Origin: Vibrio alfacsensis
GTDB lineage: Bacteria; Pseudomonadota; Gammaproteobacteria; Enterobacterales; Vibrionaceae
Direction of reading: 5' to 3'
Assembly (NCBI RefSeq): GCF_003544875.1
Contig: NZ_CP032095.1
Coordinates: 62,001 to 126,000, forward strand
Length of the DNA: 64,000 nt
Part shown: positions 1 through 8,063 of the stretch, one piece after another
How the letters are laid out: each line of letters begins with the position of its first letter
Numbering within the stretch: position 1 is the first letter of the stretch
Made by a program: the position numbers and the translations under genes
Notes under the pieces: generated by a model
What the model saw: only the letters and a program-made list of their open reading frames with translations
Database searches by the model: none
What the model was told of the DNA's origin: nothing

Positions 1-825
1 AAACATATGGAAGGCTGGATGGGATTGTCGGTACATAATGTGATCACTCGTTCAGTAAGAGATACCGCTACTCTCTTATCGGTGACGACCGGGCAGGAGG
101 CTGGCTCACGCATCCCGCATCAACAGCATGATTATCTGCAAGCGATAACGCAACCGCCTAAGCGTTTAAAGATAGCCATTATGGATTCTCATCCATTTGG
201 GCTACCTATCGACCAAGATTGCTTAGATGGCATTGAAAAAACCGCGGCACTGCTGACGTCTTTAGGTCATCACGTGGAAAAAGCCAGCCCTGTACTGCCA
301 ATCGAATCCATGTTTAAAGGCATGGGCGTCGCGACATCAAGCGGTGTGCTGCATGCAGTAAGAGATAGAGAGGCGAGCCTTGGCCGAGCGGCGAAAGAGA
401 GCGAGTTTTCTCCTATTGTATGGCAGCATATACAGCGAGCGAAGACGTTCACTGCACAACAAGTTTATGATGCTCGTAGTGCATTTGATCAAGGTGGAAA
501 AGCCTTTGATCAGTTCTTCACTCAGTATGATGTGATCCTGTCACCTGTCACCACCGGGCCGCCACCTAAGATCGGTGAGCTCACGTTATATCAGCCTTAT
601 GAAACCTTTGTTCAAGAGGTGATTAAAGCGTCGCCAATTACTGCATTGTTCAATATGACAGGATTGCCGGCAATGTCAGTGCCATTGCATTGGAACGCAG
701 AAAATCTACCTATTGGGATGCACTTTGCTGCTGGGTTTGGCCAAGAAGCGTTATTACTTTCCCTTGCAGCGCAGCTTGAATCGGCCTTGCCTTGGCAAAA
801 TCGCGTGCCAAGTACCATTTCCTGA
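1..825 (+). CDS. Amidase signature family hydrolase, C-terminal part (5' end outside window)
   Basis: The reading frame is open from the first base, so the gene starts upstream of the window. The visible part is about 274 residues, roughly the last 60% of an amidase-signature enzyme. Seen: the segment GLSVHNVITRSVRDTA near the start, typical of what follows the Ser-cisSer-Lys catalytic region, and a C-terminal stretch (FNMTGLPAMSVPLHW, then LPIGMHFAAGFG) shared by amidases that hydrolyse amides or cyclic dimers. The glycine/serine-rich catalytic loop lies upstream, so substrate cannot be judged. A hairpin terminator follows. Family call is firm, specificity unknown. Confidence 0.85.
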   Translation, partial: KHMEGWMGLSVHNVITRSVRDTATLLSVTTGQEAGSRIPHQQHDYLQAITQPPKRLKIAIMDSHPFGLPIDQDCLDGIEKTAALLTSLGHHVEKASPVLPIESMFKGMGVATSSGVLHAVRDREASLGRAAKESEFSPIVWQHIQRAKTFTAQQVYDARSAFDQGGKAFDQFFTQYDVILSPVTTGPPPKIGELTLYQPYETFVQEVIKASPITALFNMTGLPAMSVPLHWNAENLPIGMHFAAGFGQEALLLSLAAQLESALPWQNRVPSTIS

Positions 826-843
826 ATTCATTTCAGTCGAATC

Positions 844-878
844 CCACCCTATAGCACTTTGTGGTAGGGTGGTCTTTT
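844..878 (+). terminator. Rho-independent terminator after the amidase
   Basis: An 8-bp stem CCACCCTA/TAGGGTGG with a 13-base loop is followed by TCTTTT. It lies 19 bases after the amidase stop codon and separates that gene from the toxin-antitoxin operon. Confidence 0.75.
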
Positions 879-909
879 CTGCTTTCGTTCTCCATTATGT
901 TCCATTTAC

Positions 910-956
910 TGTACAACTAAGGCGGTGGCCATTATACTTGTCTTATTAAATGTACA
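910..956 (+). promoter_or_regulatory. yefM-yoeB promoter with TGTACA operator half-sites
   Basis: Two TGTACA palindromes occur at 910-915 and 951-956. The first doubles as a plausible -35 box, 17 bases from a -10 box TATACT at 933-938. YefM antitoxins of Escherichia coli are known to bind operators with a TGTACA core, so this is probably the autoregulatory site. The second copy sits only 12 bases before the antitoxin start codon. Promoter assignment is inference from sequence. Confidence 0.65.
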
Positions 957-968
957 TGTGGAGGTTCT

Positions 969-1223
969 ATGAGAATCGTATCTTTTACTGAAGCACGAAA
1001 TAGTTTAAAAGCGGTGTTAGACGGTGTGGTTAATGATGCTGACACGACGATCATTACGCGGAGAGACTCAGAAGATGCTGTGGTGATGTCATTAGATTAT
1101 TACAACAGTTTGATGGAAACGGTGCACTTACTGCGTTCTCCAGAGAACGCGGATCATCTCAAGCGTTCAATCGCTCAATATCGTGCTGGCCAAGTGACTT
1201 CTCGAGACTTAATTGATGAGTAG
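969..1223 (+). CDS. yefM: Antitoxin YefM (Phd/YefM family)
   Basis: 84 residues, the normal length. The N-terminal half (MRIVSFTEARNSLKAVLD onward) is the DNA-binding Phd/YefM fold, with the usual VMSLDYYNSLMET motif near residue 40-52. The acidic C-terminus wraps the toxin in known complexes. GGAGG lies just before the start codon. The gene overlaps yoeB by 8 bases, so the two are co-translated. It should neutralise YoeB and repress its own promoter through the upstream TGTACA sites. Confidence 0.93.
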   Translation: MRIVSFTEARNSLKAVLDGVVNDADTTIITRRDSEDAVVMSLDYYNSLMETVHLLRSPENADHLKRSIAQYRAGQVTSRDLIDE

Positions 1224-1485
1224 TCACCAGCGTTTGCTCGCTTGGACTGACGAAGCTTGGAATGACTACCTGTATTGGCAAAATCAGGACAAGAAAACAC
1301 TCAAGCGTATCAATAAATTAATTAATGATGTAAAGCGCTCGCCCTTTGAGGGGATTGGTAAACCAGAGCCTTTAAAAGAGAACCTGGCGGGTTTCTGGTC
1401 ACGTCGCATTGATGATACCAATCGTCTCGTTTACGCGGTCGATAACCAGGCGATAACCATTATTTCTTGCCGTTACCATTATTAA
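1216..1485 (+). CDS. yoeB: Toxin YoeB (RelE/ParE superfamily ribosome-dependent mRNA interferase)
   Basis: 89 residues from ATG at 1216; a TTG one codon earlier is possible. The protein is closely similar in layout to Escherichia coli YoeB. The catalytic residues all appear intact: Glu51 (in KPEPLKENL), Arg70 (in TNRLVYAV) and the terminal His88-Tyr89 of SCRYHY. YoeB cleaves mRNA in the ribosomal A site when YefM is degraded. Because active-site residues and antitoxin are both present, this pair looks functional. Confidence 0.95.
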   Translation: MSSHQRLLAWTDEAWNDYLYWQNQDKKTLKRINKLINDVKRSPFEGIGKPEPLKENLAGFWSRRIDDTNRLVYAVDNQAITIISCRYHY

Positions 1486-1515
1486 AGTAACGATTCTCTT
1501 GTAGGGTAATAAACT

Positions 1516-1545
1516 TAAGCCGCTGATTGAAAGCGGCTTATTTGT
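1516..1545. terminator. Bidirectional terminator between yoeB and the SEC-C gene
   Basis: A perfect 9-bp stem TAAGCCGCT/AGCGGCTTA with a 7-base loop lies between two genes that converge on it. It is flanked by TTTG downstream, and A/T-rich sequence upstream can serve the minus strand. Confidence 0.75.
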
Positions 1546-1547
1546 CA

Positions 1548-1880
1548 TTACGCACAGCACTTTTTGTATTTCTTGCCGCTACCACATGTGCATGGGTCAT
1601 TTCTGTTTGGCGTTTTATCAAATACGGTTGTTGATGGCTTGTTTAGTAGTGTGTCTAACTCTACCGTATTCTCTTCTTGATTTGCATCTACGATGATTGT
1701 TGCGATGATGCTTTTCTCTTCTAAGATGGCTTCAATAGCAGCCTTACGCTCGTCAGATTGTACTGTTACAGTGATTGGTGCTTCAGCAGTACCAGCTTTT
1801 ACTGTGCGATTTACGTTGTAGCCCGATAATACGTGATTTTGCCTAGTTTCAATTCGGCCTTTGAAAAACAGTTTAGACAT
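1548..1880 (-). CDS. SEC-C motif protein, PBPRA1643 family
   Basis: 110 residues. The C-terminus carries a SEC-C zinc motif, NDPCTCGSGKKYKKCC, with the Cys-x-Cys and Cys-Cys ligands intact. The N-terminal 90 residues (starting MSKLFFKGRIE) match a small family of Vibrio and Photobacterium proteins named after PBPRA1643. The SEC-C motif binds zinc and, in SecA, contacts SecB and ribosomes; the role of the stand-alone family is not known. It is a single-gene unit ending at a shared terminator. Confidence 0.85.
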   Translation of the reverse strand: MSKLFFKGRIETRQNHVLSGYNVNRTVKAGTAEAPITVTVQSDERKAAIEAILEEKSIIATIIVDANQEENTVELDTLLNKPSTTVFDKTPNRNDPCTCGSGKKYKKCCA

Positions 1881-2149
1881 GCTGGAACTCTTTGTTTGTG
1901 AGTGTCAAATAAAATGAGCGAGGATTATACGCATCATTATGAAATGATAAAGCGATACTTTGTCCTCTGTGTGGTGGTTTGAACCGTTCAAGGCGCTGAA
2001 GATGAGTCCGCAGCTGTGGAATAGGTAATGTTCTTTAATTCGTTCTGTTTTTTCTCTTTCGCTTTTCAGCTGAATGTGTGTTTTATGTTGCTATAGAGGC
2101 CTCATCATTAATTGAATGTTCTTGAGGCATCAGGCTTTAACTTTGGTGG

Positions 2150-2377
2150 TTAGATAGCGTGTCTTCGCGTGTCCGGAGAAATATCCAACACGATGGGGTT
2201 TTCACCCAGCAGCTGCAGTTTTTCGTCATCGATGTCTGTCGTAAAAACCTTAAAACGAATAAGCATTTTGGCGTTTGTTACAACTAAGCCAAGGCTCTGA
2301 ATGTATTCGACTAACTCTTGGTCATCGATTCCTTGTTGGTGCAATGCTTGCTGGTTTAAGGTTATATTTACTCGCAT
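2150..2377 (-). CDS. Small hypothetical protein
   Basis: 75 residues, beginning MRVNITLNQQALHQQGIDD. There is no signal peptide, membrane segment or recognisable motif; the sequence is mixed alpha/beta with an acidic middle. I do not recognise the family. The start codon has no strong ribosome site. It lies between the SEC-C gene and a toxin-antitoxin locus, in the same orientation as both. It may be real because codon use looks normal, but there is no independent support. Confidence 0.5.
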   Translation of the reverse strand: MRVNITLNQQALHQQGIDDQELVEYIQSLGLVVTNAKMLIRFKVFTTDIDDEKLQLLGENPIVLDISPDTRRHAI

Positions 2378-2593
2378 TGGCTTGCCCTCATCTTTACCAG
2401 TATCTTCTGATTATAATGTAGGTTCAGCTAGATATGTTCTTTAATCATTCGCCACATAGCTTCTTTCGGAGCTATACAATACTTTTCAAGCTTGTTAATG
2501 TTAATGTTAATGTTGATGTCACTAGTGATGAGTCCGAAGTGTATCGTGCATTTTAGGTTGTGGGGTGACTTCGAGAGCTTTTGAAGTAGAGGA

Positions 2594-2896
2594 TTAGAGT
2601 AAAGTTTGAAAGTGTTTCGCTGGAGACATACTTTTCCCAAGAACGCCAACAACGACGATGTTCTCTTCTCGTTGAATGTAGTAAATGACATGATGCTTCA
2701 GAGGAAATTGGTAATAGCCCTGACCAAGTTCTGTCACCTCGATGCCAATTAACTCATTATCAGCTAGTAGCGTAATAGAATTTTTGATCTCACCTTAATA
2801 GTTGCGCCACTGAAGTTCGCCCCAAGTTCTTAGTGTGTAGCGGCGTATCTCTATCAAATCAGATTGCGCTGCGGGTGCGAGAGTGTACTTCGCCAT
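2594..2896 (-). pseudogene. ParE/RelE-type toxin broken by an in-frame TAA
   Basis: Read on the minus strand from ATG at 2896, the frame gives 33 codons (MAKYTLAPAAQSDLIEIRRY, then TWGELQWRNY), a TAA at 2797-2795, and then 66 more codons in the same frame to TAA at 2596-2594. The later part, LADNELIGIEVTELGQGYY then HHVIYYIQREENIVVVGVLGKSM, is a typical ParE C-terminal half. Total length, 100 codons, is normal for ParE. The stop codon of the upstream antitoxin overlaps the toxin ATG by one base. The stop is a base substitution (TTA to TAA is one possibility), not an indel. The toxin is probably inactive in this sequence. Confidence 0.8.
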
Positions 2897-3156
2897 CAAT
2901 CAAACTGTCCTTGGTTGAGTGCCTTCATAAATTCGTCGCCATCGACAAGATCTCCATTCTCGATGTCGCGCTCTGCCTGTTCAAAACGAGACTTGAGCAT
3001 CATCATCTTTAGTTGTTCAAGTTGCTCGTATTCTTCGCAAGACATTATGACAGCAACTGGCGAACCATTTTTACTAATTTGTACAGGCTCGCGCTGAACT
3101 TTCATCAATAGGTCGCCAAATTTTGTTTTTGCATTATTCGCGGTTAGTGATTGCAT
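2896..3156 (-). CDS. Phd/YefM-family antitoxin of a ParE-type locus
   Basis: 86 residues. The N-terminal segment MQSLTANNAKTKFGDLL and KNGSPVAVIMSCEEYEQLEQL are the Phd/YefM DNA-binding fold. The acidic C-terminus (ERDIENGDLVDGDEFM) is the toxin-binding region. GGGAGG lies six bases before the ATG. A promoter and palindromic operator sit immediately upstream (3177-3201). The stop overlaps the ATG of a ParE-type toxin that carries a nonsense mutation, so the antitoxin is now probably an orphan repressor. Confidence 0.9.
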   Translation of the reverse strand: MQSLTANNAKTKFGDLLMKVQREPVQISKNGSPVAVIMSCEEYEQLEQLKMMMLKSRFEQAERDIENGDLVDGDEFMKALNQGQFD

Positions 3157-3176
3157 AAGTACCTCCCTTTTTGATT

Positions 3177-3201
3177 ATTATAAACGAATCGAACGATTCG
3201 T
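3177..3201 (-). promoter_or_regulatory. Promoter and palindromic operator of the ParE-type TA locus
   Basis: On the minus strand a consensus -10 box TATAAT (3182-3177) is preceded at once by a perfect inverted repeat ACGAATCG-AA-CGATTCGT (3184-3201). This places an 8-2-8 palindrome between -35 and -10, about 28 bases upstream of the antitoxin start. The location and symmetry fit autoregulation by the Phd/YefM antitoxin. Binding is inferred, not shown. Confidence 0.65.
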
Positions 3202-3469
3202 CCATTTTGAAATTCGTGTCGAGCGCCGCGTTGATCTAAGAGTTGAAAGTCCTTAGTAGAGTCAGTCGAACTAAAATCAAGATGCAAAAATTTTCCCTTG
3301 TATCATCAGATCTCTTGCAGAAGTTGAATACGGTAGCAGGGGCAAAACTGAATGTTTTGATATTCATTTTAATGAATTTCTACTCAATGTTATTTTGCCG
3401 TACGCTTGATTATTTTCAAACACAAAGCGTGTCAAATACAGGTGTTGAAAAATGAAGATTTCTAAATAA

Positions 3470-3636
3470 GGTACCATTGACGTCACTGGTTTGGGTACCG
3501 GTTTAGGTACTGATTTGGGCACTGAAATGGTTAATGAATTGGTGAGCATTATCAATAAGTTACCAAGTTTAGGTCTGATATGGGTACCGGATTGGTTACC
3601 TATGATGTGACCGAAACGGTTACCAATTTTGGAACC
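3470..3636. repeat. Degenerate GGTACC/GGTTACC-rich tandem repeat tract
   Basis: Within about 165 bases the palindromic hexamer GGTACC appears three times exactly (3470, 3494, 3583). Near copies GGTACT, GGCACT, GGTTACC and GGAACC are interspersed, at roughly 12-base spacing in the first 60 bases. On the minus strand the first part reads as repeated Val-Pro-Lys; on the plus strand as repeated Gly-Thr-x-Leu. Neither frame has a convincing gene context. It is a degenerate minisatellite in an otherwise gene-free stretch. Confidence 0.5.
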
Positions 3637-3876
3637 AAAACACTTAAAAAGTAGATTTTAGATTAGTCAACCTCAAATGTCGCAAAATTCCCGTATTAAG
3701 TTCAATAATTTCGCCGTAATCACGCAAGACAAAAATTTTGGATCAGTCTTTTATTGAAGATAATACGCCCCAACAAGCAACTGACCATATTTTGTAAAGT
3801 ATCAACTCGCAGAAACAAGCATGAGGCATTGGAATTGTAAACTTGTTTAATTTCATAAGCATAAACAAGCTAATAC

Positions 3877-3961
3877 ATAGGCACCATTTCAAAATCTGTG
3901 GACAGGAATTTTAGCATAGATGAAAAACTGGTGCCTATACGGATAGATAATATAGGCACCA
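3877..3961. repeat. ATAGGCACCA direct and inverted repeats
   Basis: The 10-mer ATAGGCACCA occurs at 3877-3886 and 3952-3961, with its exact inverse TGGTGCCTAT at 3929-3938. The two direct copies extend with partial similarity to about 25 bases (19 of 25 match by eye). The spacing allows alternative hairpins. No gene is seen in 3202-4056 apart from this and the GGTACC tract. Confidence 0.5.
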
Positions 3962-4056
3962 ATTTGAAATTGGTGGGAAAAAAAGACATTTTGAGCATTT
4001 GACACAGAATATCCTGATACTACCATTAAACATAATAACTTGCTTGGGAGGTAAAG

Positions 4057-4409
4057 ATGGATCGTACGACAAGCGACTTTTCTGTTGAGCAAAGAGGATT
4101 GCTCGAAGAAATGTATCGTAACGCCAAGTTTGGTATAGAGCTGACGCGATGTGTTTAGCGTTTGTCAAAACGAAGCATAAATCGTTATACGATTACTTTT
4201 TGAAGCATCCTCGTGTAACGCGATCTTACAACAATGAATACTCGAATACCTTTACGCCGCTCACTTTGGGATATCGCAATATGCATAATCCTGCAACGGT
4301 TCGTAAGATGGACGATTCCGTTTCGATTAAGCTCGTCAGAGATCGTTTAGTAGTGAAAGTGTCGGGTATAAAAATTCCAATTCGCCAGGATGTGATTTGG
4401 GATTGTTGA
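4057..4409 (+). CDS. Hypothetical protein of about 117 residues with an apparent frameshift
   Basis: A good ribosome site (GGGAGG) precedes ATG at 4057. The frame runs MDRTTSDFSVEQRGLLEEMY and stops at TAG 4156-4158. Adding one T to the T run at 4129-4131 joins it to the downstream frame, giving KFWYRADAMCLAFVKTK and continuing to TGA at 4407-4409. The joined product is 117 residues, has no signal peptide or membrane segment, and is basic in the middle. I do not recognise the family. Joining is inference, based on smooth reading and the same kind of one-base loss seen in other genes here. Confidence 0.5.
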
Positions 4410-4445
4410 TGTCACTCGCTGTGCATCCGATGCATTTTGAGCATA

Positions 4446-4555
4446 TTAGGATATAGAATGAGTTAGCTGCTTCTTAACTCTTATTGCACCGTGAAATTTA
4501 TTTTCAGTTGTTGGTTCTATTGTTGACCTAAGCTTTACTGTGTTCTATATCCTAA
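4446..4555. repeat. 110-bp element bounded by 13-bp perfect inverted repeats (MITE-like)
   Basis: TTAGGATATAGAA at 4446-4458 is repeated inverted as TTCTATATCCTAA at 4543-4555. A smaller nested inverted pair, GAGTTA/TAACTC, lies inside. Length and ends resemble a miniature inverted-repeat element, but no clear target duplication is visible at the flanks. It lies in the gap 4410-4858; I see no gene in that gap. Confidence 0.4.
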
Positions 4556-4858
4556 AAGTCATATATCAGTGATCAGCTATCCACTGCAACGTAGAAACAG
4601 CCAATCTCGACAAACACGTCTTTGCCCTATTCCATCAATAGACGCTATAAATTCATTCTAATTAAATAAAATGGACATCATTATTTAACAGATTGTATAT
4701 AACCTTCTACTGTTGAAAATGATGCGCTTGTAGCATTAATCACACAAAAACTGATCGTTACTGCAACTGCGCAATCGTTTGTGTGACCAAGGTCGCTTAC
4801 AAAAGATGCTGATAACTTTAGTATTTGTGCGAATCCAATTATAAGGTGTTGTATACTA

Positions 4859-6223
4859 ATGAAATACATCAAAACCCCTCTAGCTCTCCTAATCGGCGCT
4901 GCGTTACTTACTGGCTGCAACGACGACACTGAATACGTAGATGTTCAACCTAAAGAAGTAAAGATCGCCACTTATAACCTCTCTTTTGATCGTAATACTT
5001 TTGAAGATCTCGTTGCAGAAATGCAAGTTGAACCAGCAAAGCAAACTGAGCTAGTAACCGCTTACCTTGATGGCACAATCACAGACGAAGATAAAACAAT
5101 GGCTGAGAAAGTCATTCAAATTCGTAACGTTGCAGCCATCATTCAAAAAAACCGACCAGATGTTCTGATGATGGCTGAATTCAATAACGATGGTATTGGA
5201 GAAGATAAAGTCGCACTTGAAGGTTTCCAGAAAAACTACCTATCTATCGCACAGAGTCTTGAAGGTGCCGGTGGTGAAGCTAACCTTGAGCCTATTGAGT
5301 ACCCTTACGCAGAATCTTACTCAACCAACACAGGCTTAAACAGTGACCTTGACCTCGATAACAACGGCACTGCTGGCCAACTTCCGGGCGATGCATGGGG
5401 CTTTGGTTTCTATCATGGTCAATATGCATTTGCACTGATGTCTAAATACAAAATTGACACAGAAAACACACGAACTTTCCAAGAGTTCAAGTGGAAAGAC
5501 ATGGAAGGGGCAGAAATCCCAACCATCACTATCTGTGACGGTTCACAGACGATCCCTGAAGGCATGGCCTGTGGTGACGATTGGTACACAGCAGAAGAGT
5601 GGGATGTTGTTCGCCTGTCTTCTAAAAACCACGTAGATGCACCGATTATTATCCCAACAGAAAAAGGCGACGAAGTTGTTCATCTATTGATGTCTCATCC
5701 TACTCCGCCAGTATTCGATCCGGGCAAAAACAAAGTTCAAAACGGCGCAGAAGTTGAGTTCTGGCATCACTATGTACAAGGCAAAGAATACTTCTACGAT
5801 GATGCAGGCAACAAAGGTGGCTTAACTGAAGGTGCGAAGTTTGTGATGATGGGTGACCAAAACCTTGATCCACTGGATGGCGATGGCTTTAGTGAGATCA
5901 TGCAAGACTTCCACAATGACCCGTTGGTAAACCAAGATGTGATGAATGGCGAGCTTTACCCAACAAGCTATGGCGCAGCCGAGCATGCGGTAGACAAAAA
6001 CTCAACACATCCAATTCCAAACCGCATCACGTCTACATTTGGTCTTGGTGTTGATTATGCGATGCCATCAGCGAACCTAAACGTGGCTGATTCTGGTGTT
6101 TACTGGGCAGCATCATATGAAGAAGGTCGTAAGTTATTTAACGACGACCGTATCGGTAAGTACGGCAATGGCAAAGATGTATCTTCAGACCATCGTATGA
6201 TTTGGATCAAAGCCCAGTTCTAA
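4859..6223 (+). CDS. Lipoprotein, endonuclease/exonuclease/phosphatase (EEP) family
   Basis: 454 residues. The N-terminus is a lipoprotein signal: hydrophobic LALLIGAALLTGC with the lipobox Cys at about residue 20. Position +2 after Cys is Asn, so outer-membrane sorting is likely. The EEP fold follows: KIATYNLSFDRNT (metal-ligand Asn region), DVLMMAEFNNDG (catalytic Glu), VMMGDQNLDP (Asp/Asn pair) and a final SSDHRMIWI with the catalytic Asp-His. These residues suit a metal-dependent phosphoesterase or nuclease at the cell surface, perhaps for phosphate scavenging. Substrate is not predictable. It is a single-gene unit with a terminator after it. Confidence 0.85.
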   Translation: MKYIKTPLALLIGAALLTGCNDDTEYVDVQPKEVKIATYNLSFDRNTFEDLVAEMQVEPAKQTELVTAYLDGTITDEDKTMAEKVIQIRNVAAIIQKNRPDVLMMAEFNNDGIGEDKVALEGFQKNYLSIAQSLEGAGGEANLEPIEYPYAESYSTNTGLNSDLDLDNNGTAGQLPGDAWGFGFYHGQYAFALMSKYKIDTENTRTFQEFKWKDMEGAEIPTITICDGSQTIPEGMACGDDWYTAEEWDVVRLSSKNHVDAPIIIPTEKGDEVVHLLMSHPTPPVFDPGKNKVQNGAEVEFWHHYVQGKEYFYDDAGNKGGLTEGAKFVMMGDQNLDPLDGDGFSEIMQDFHNDPLVNQDVMNGELYPTSYGAAEHAVDKNSTHPIPNRITSTFGLGVDYAMPSANLNVADSGVYWAASYEEGRKLFNDDRIGKYGNGKDVSSDHRMIWIKAQF

Positions 6224-6257
6224 AAACTGCACTTAGAAACGAAAAGTCATAATACAG

Positions 6258-6285
6258 GAGTCTCGGGTATGCCGAGGCTCTTTTG
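6258..6285 (+). terminator. Terminator after the EEP lipoprotein gene
   Basis: The stem GAGTCTCGG/CCGAGGCTC (one mismatch) with a 5-base loop is followed by TTTT, 35 bases past the stop codon. Confidence 0.7.
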
Positions 6286-6302
6286 ATCGTGATCGTACAA
6301 GA

Positions 6303-6492
6303 CTACCAATGATAATTCAGCGATACACCAACGTCTTCACTCGTCACCCATGGGACAAGCTGCACATTTTCATCATAAGCATCAGTGAAGACATACACGC
6401 TCAACGTACCTAAAGCTGCACCAGCAAGAACGTCACACCAATAGTTTTTTTTTCGCCTCTACATACCCTACACTCACCAGTGAGCTGTACCA
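6303..6492 (-). pseudogene. Remnant of a PAP2-family phosphatase (C-terminal end only)
   Basis: On the minus strand the sequence ends in NYWCDVLAGAALGTLSVYVF and then about 28 residues to TAG at 6305-6303. This is the last catalytic motif and helix of membrane PAP2 phosphatases. Upstream, VSVGYVEAKK continues in a frame offset by one at a run of nine A, so there is an indel as well as loss of the N-terminal three quarters. The truncation point coincides with GAGCTGTACC...ACTGGACA (about 6482-6506), which resembles an IS3-family terminal repeat. Confidence 0.6.
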
Positions 6493-6815
6493 TCAAAACT
6501 GGACAATTAGTTAAGTAATTTTAAATACTTTTAGTTATTCATGAATCGCTAATTTAGGAAAGTCACTGACAAATAATTGTTCATAAATGTTTTAAGCATG
6601 ACTTCATACTCTGGACTCCATCATCAGATCTACCTTTAACGCACTTTCCAACAACTGTATTTAGGTAGTGTTGCTTCTACGGCCATGACTCTATTTACCC
6701 TTAGTCCGTATTGACGATGAGAGCACACAACAAGTGTGGAAATCTTTCAGTGTCTAATCAAAAGAGAGTAACGCCAATACCGTCTAGATTTGACGGGGTG
6801 TTTAGGAGAATAAAC

Positions 6816-8036
6816 ATGGCTATTTATGAAGAAATCACCACACACGCCGTCAAAGAAGATTACCTCACACCAGAGGCACTCGATCTGATCGAAAAGGCAG
6901 AAGCACTCATCCCAAAATTGAAAGAACGCGCTCATCAAGCAGAACTTGATGGCAAAGTCCCAAGTGAATCAGTCGCGGATATTGAAGCAGCGGGTCTTTT
7001 TCGTGTGTTGCAACCAAAGCGCTGGGGCGGTTATGAGTTGGACCCACGTGTATTCTATCGAATTCAGATGACGCTAGCGAAAGGTTGTATGTCTACCGCT
7101 TGGATTTATGGTGTCATCGGCGTTCATAATTGGCAATTACCGTTGTTCCCTGAGCAGGCGCAGCAAGATGTTTGGCAAAATGACAGCAGTACGCTGATTG
7201 CTTCCACTTATATGCCTGTCGGTAAAGCGGAGCAAGTTGAGGGAGGATATCAATTCTCTGGGCGTTGGGGTTTTTCGAGTGGTTGTGAGCATTGCGAATG
7301 GATTTTCCTTGGTGCTCTACTTCCAAAAGAGGATGGCAGCGGTGATTTAGAGCACGCGACATTTCTCTTGCCTAAATCGGACTTTCAAATTGAAAAAAAT
7401 TGGGATGTTCATGGACTAAGAGCGACAGGCAGTCATGATATTGTGGTTGATAACGTCTTTGTCCCTGCGCACCGTATTCAACGTACCAATAATCATAGTG
7501 ATGAGGGTTGTCCGGGCCGTGCCACAAATTCAAGTTGGCTATATAAAATTCCTTTTACACAAGTTTTCCAACGTGCGGTTTCCTCTGCTTGTATTGGTGC
7601 ATTGGATGGTGCAATAGAAGAGTTCAAAACTCGAGCAAGTGCACACATGGGCAAGCACGGCAGCAAAACTGCAGAAGATCCGAACGCCCAGTTTGCAGTT
7701 TGTGACGCGATGATGGTCAGCGACCAGTTGAAGTTGGTTCTGTTTAGAAACTACGGTCGAATTGTAGAGAGTATTCGTGATGACCGAACCTTAGATGTGA
7801 ATGAACGCTTACTGCAACGAGCTCAGTCTTCTGCGGTTCCTAAATTATGTGCAGAGCAAGTTGATGGCTTGTTGCGTGCGTGCGCCGCGTCCGGTTTGTA
7901 TCGTTCAAACCCCATTGAACGTATTTTCCGTGATATTCACCAAGCTCGCGGTCATATTGCAAATAATACAGATACCTATATGAGAGCTCATGGCGCTGTG
8001 ATGCTCGGAATGCCAAATATGGACCCATTTGTCTAA
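6816..8036 (+). CDS. Acyl-CoA-dehydrogenase-like flavin monooxygenase, HsaA-like
   Basis: 406 residues from ATG 6816, chosen because AGGAG lies seven bases before it; an in-frame ATG 105 bases upstream has no ribosome site. Seen: an ACAD-like fold with RVLQPKRWGGYELDP near residue 65-80, SGRWGFSSGCEHCEW, and HGLRATGSHDIVVDNVFVP near residue 200. This is the signature of group D two-component monooxygenases (HsaA, HpaH C2, pigment hydroxylases) rather than true dehydrogenases. HsaA ortho-hydroxylates the phenolic seco-steroid before meta-cleavage. A reductase gene follows after 27 bases. Substrate is inferred from the steroid-like neighbourhood and remains open. Confidence 0.8.
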   Translation: MAIYEEITTHAVKEDYLTPEALDLIEKAEALIPKLKERAHQAELDGKVPSESVADIEAAGLFRVLQPKRWGGYELDPRVFYRIQMTLAKGCMSTAWIYGVIGVHNWQLPLFPEQAQQDVWQNDSSTLIASTYMPVGKAEQVEGGYQFSGRWGFSSGCEHCEWIFLGALLPKEDGSGDLEHATFLLPKSDFQIEKNWDVHGLRATGSHDIVVDNVFVPAHRIQRTNNHSDEGCPGRATNSSWLYKIPFTQVFQRAVSSACIGALDGAIEEFKTRASAHMGKHGSKTAEDPNAQFAVCDAMMVSDQLKLVLFRNYGRIVESIRDDRTLDVNERLLQRAQSSAVPKLCAEQVDGLLRACAASGLYRSNPIERIFRDIHQARGHIANNTDTYMRAHGAVMLGMPNMDPFV

Positions 8037-8063
8037 TTGTCCTCAGCTTTAGGAGACGTCTTT

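Noticed and set aside
2428..2691. Minus-strand open frame of 87 codons with Ile-Asn repeats
   Set aside because: It overlaps the C-terminal half of the ParE-type toxin in another frame; the repeat comes from a (TTAATG)3 microsatellite near 2495.
3470..3961. CRISPR array
   Set aside because: Repeats are degenerate, short and irregularly spaced, and no cas genes are present.
4441..4560. attC-like integron recombination site
   Set aside because: The inverted repeats lack the R' and R'' core sequences (GTTRRRY) and there is no cassette array.
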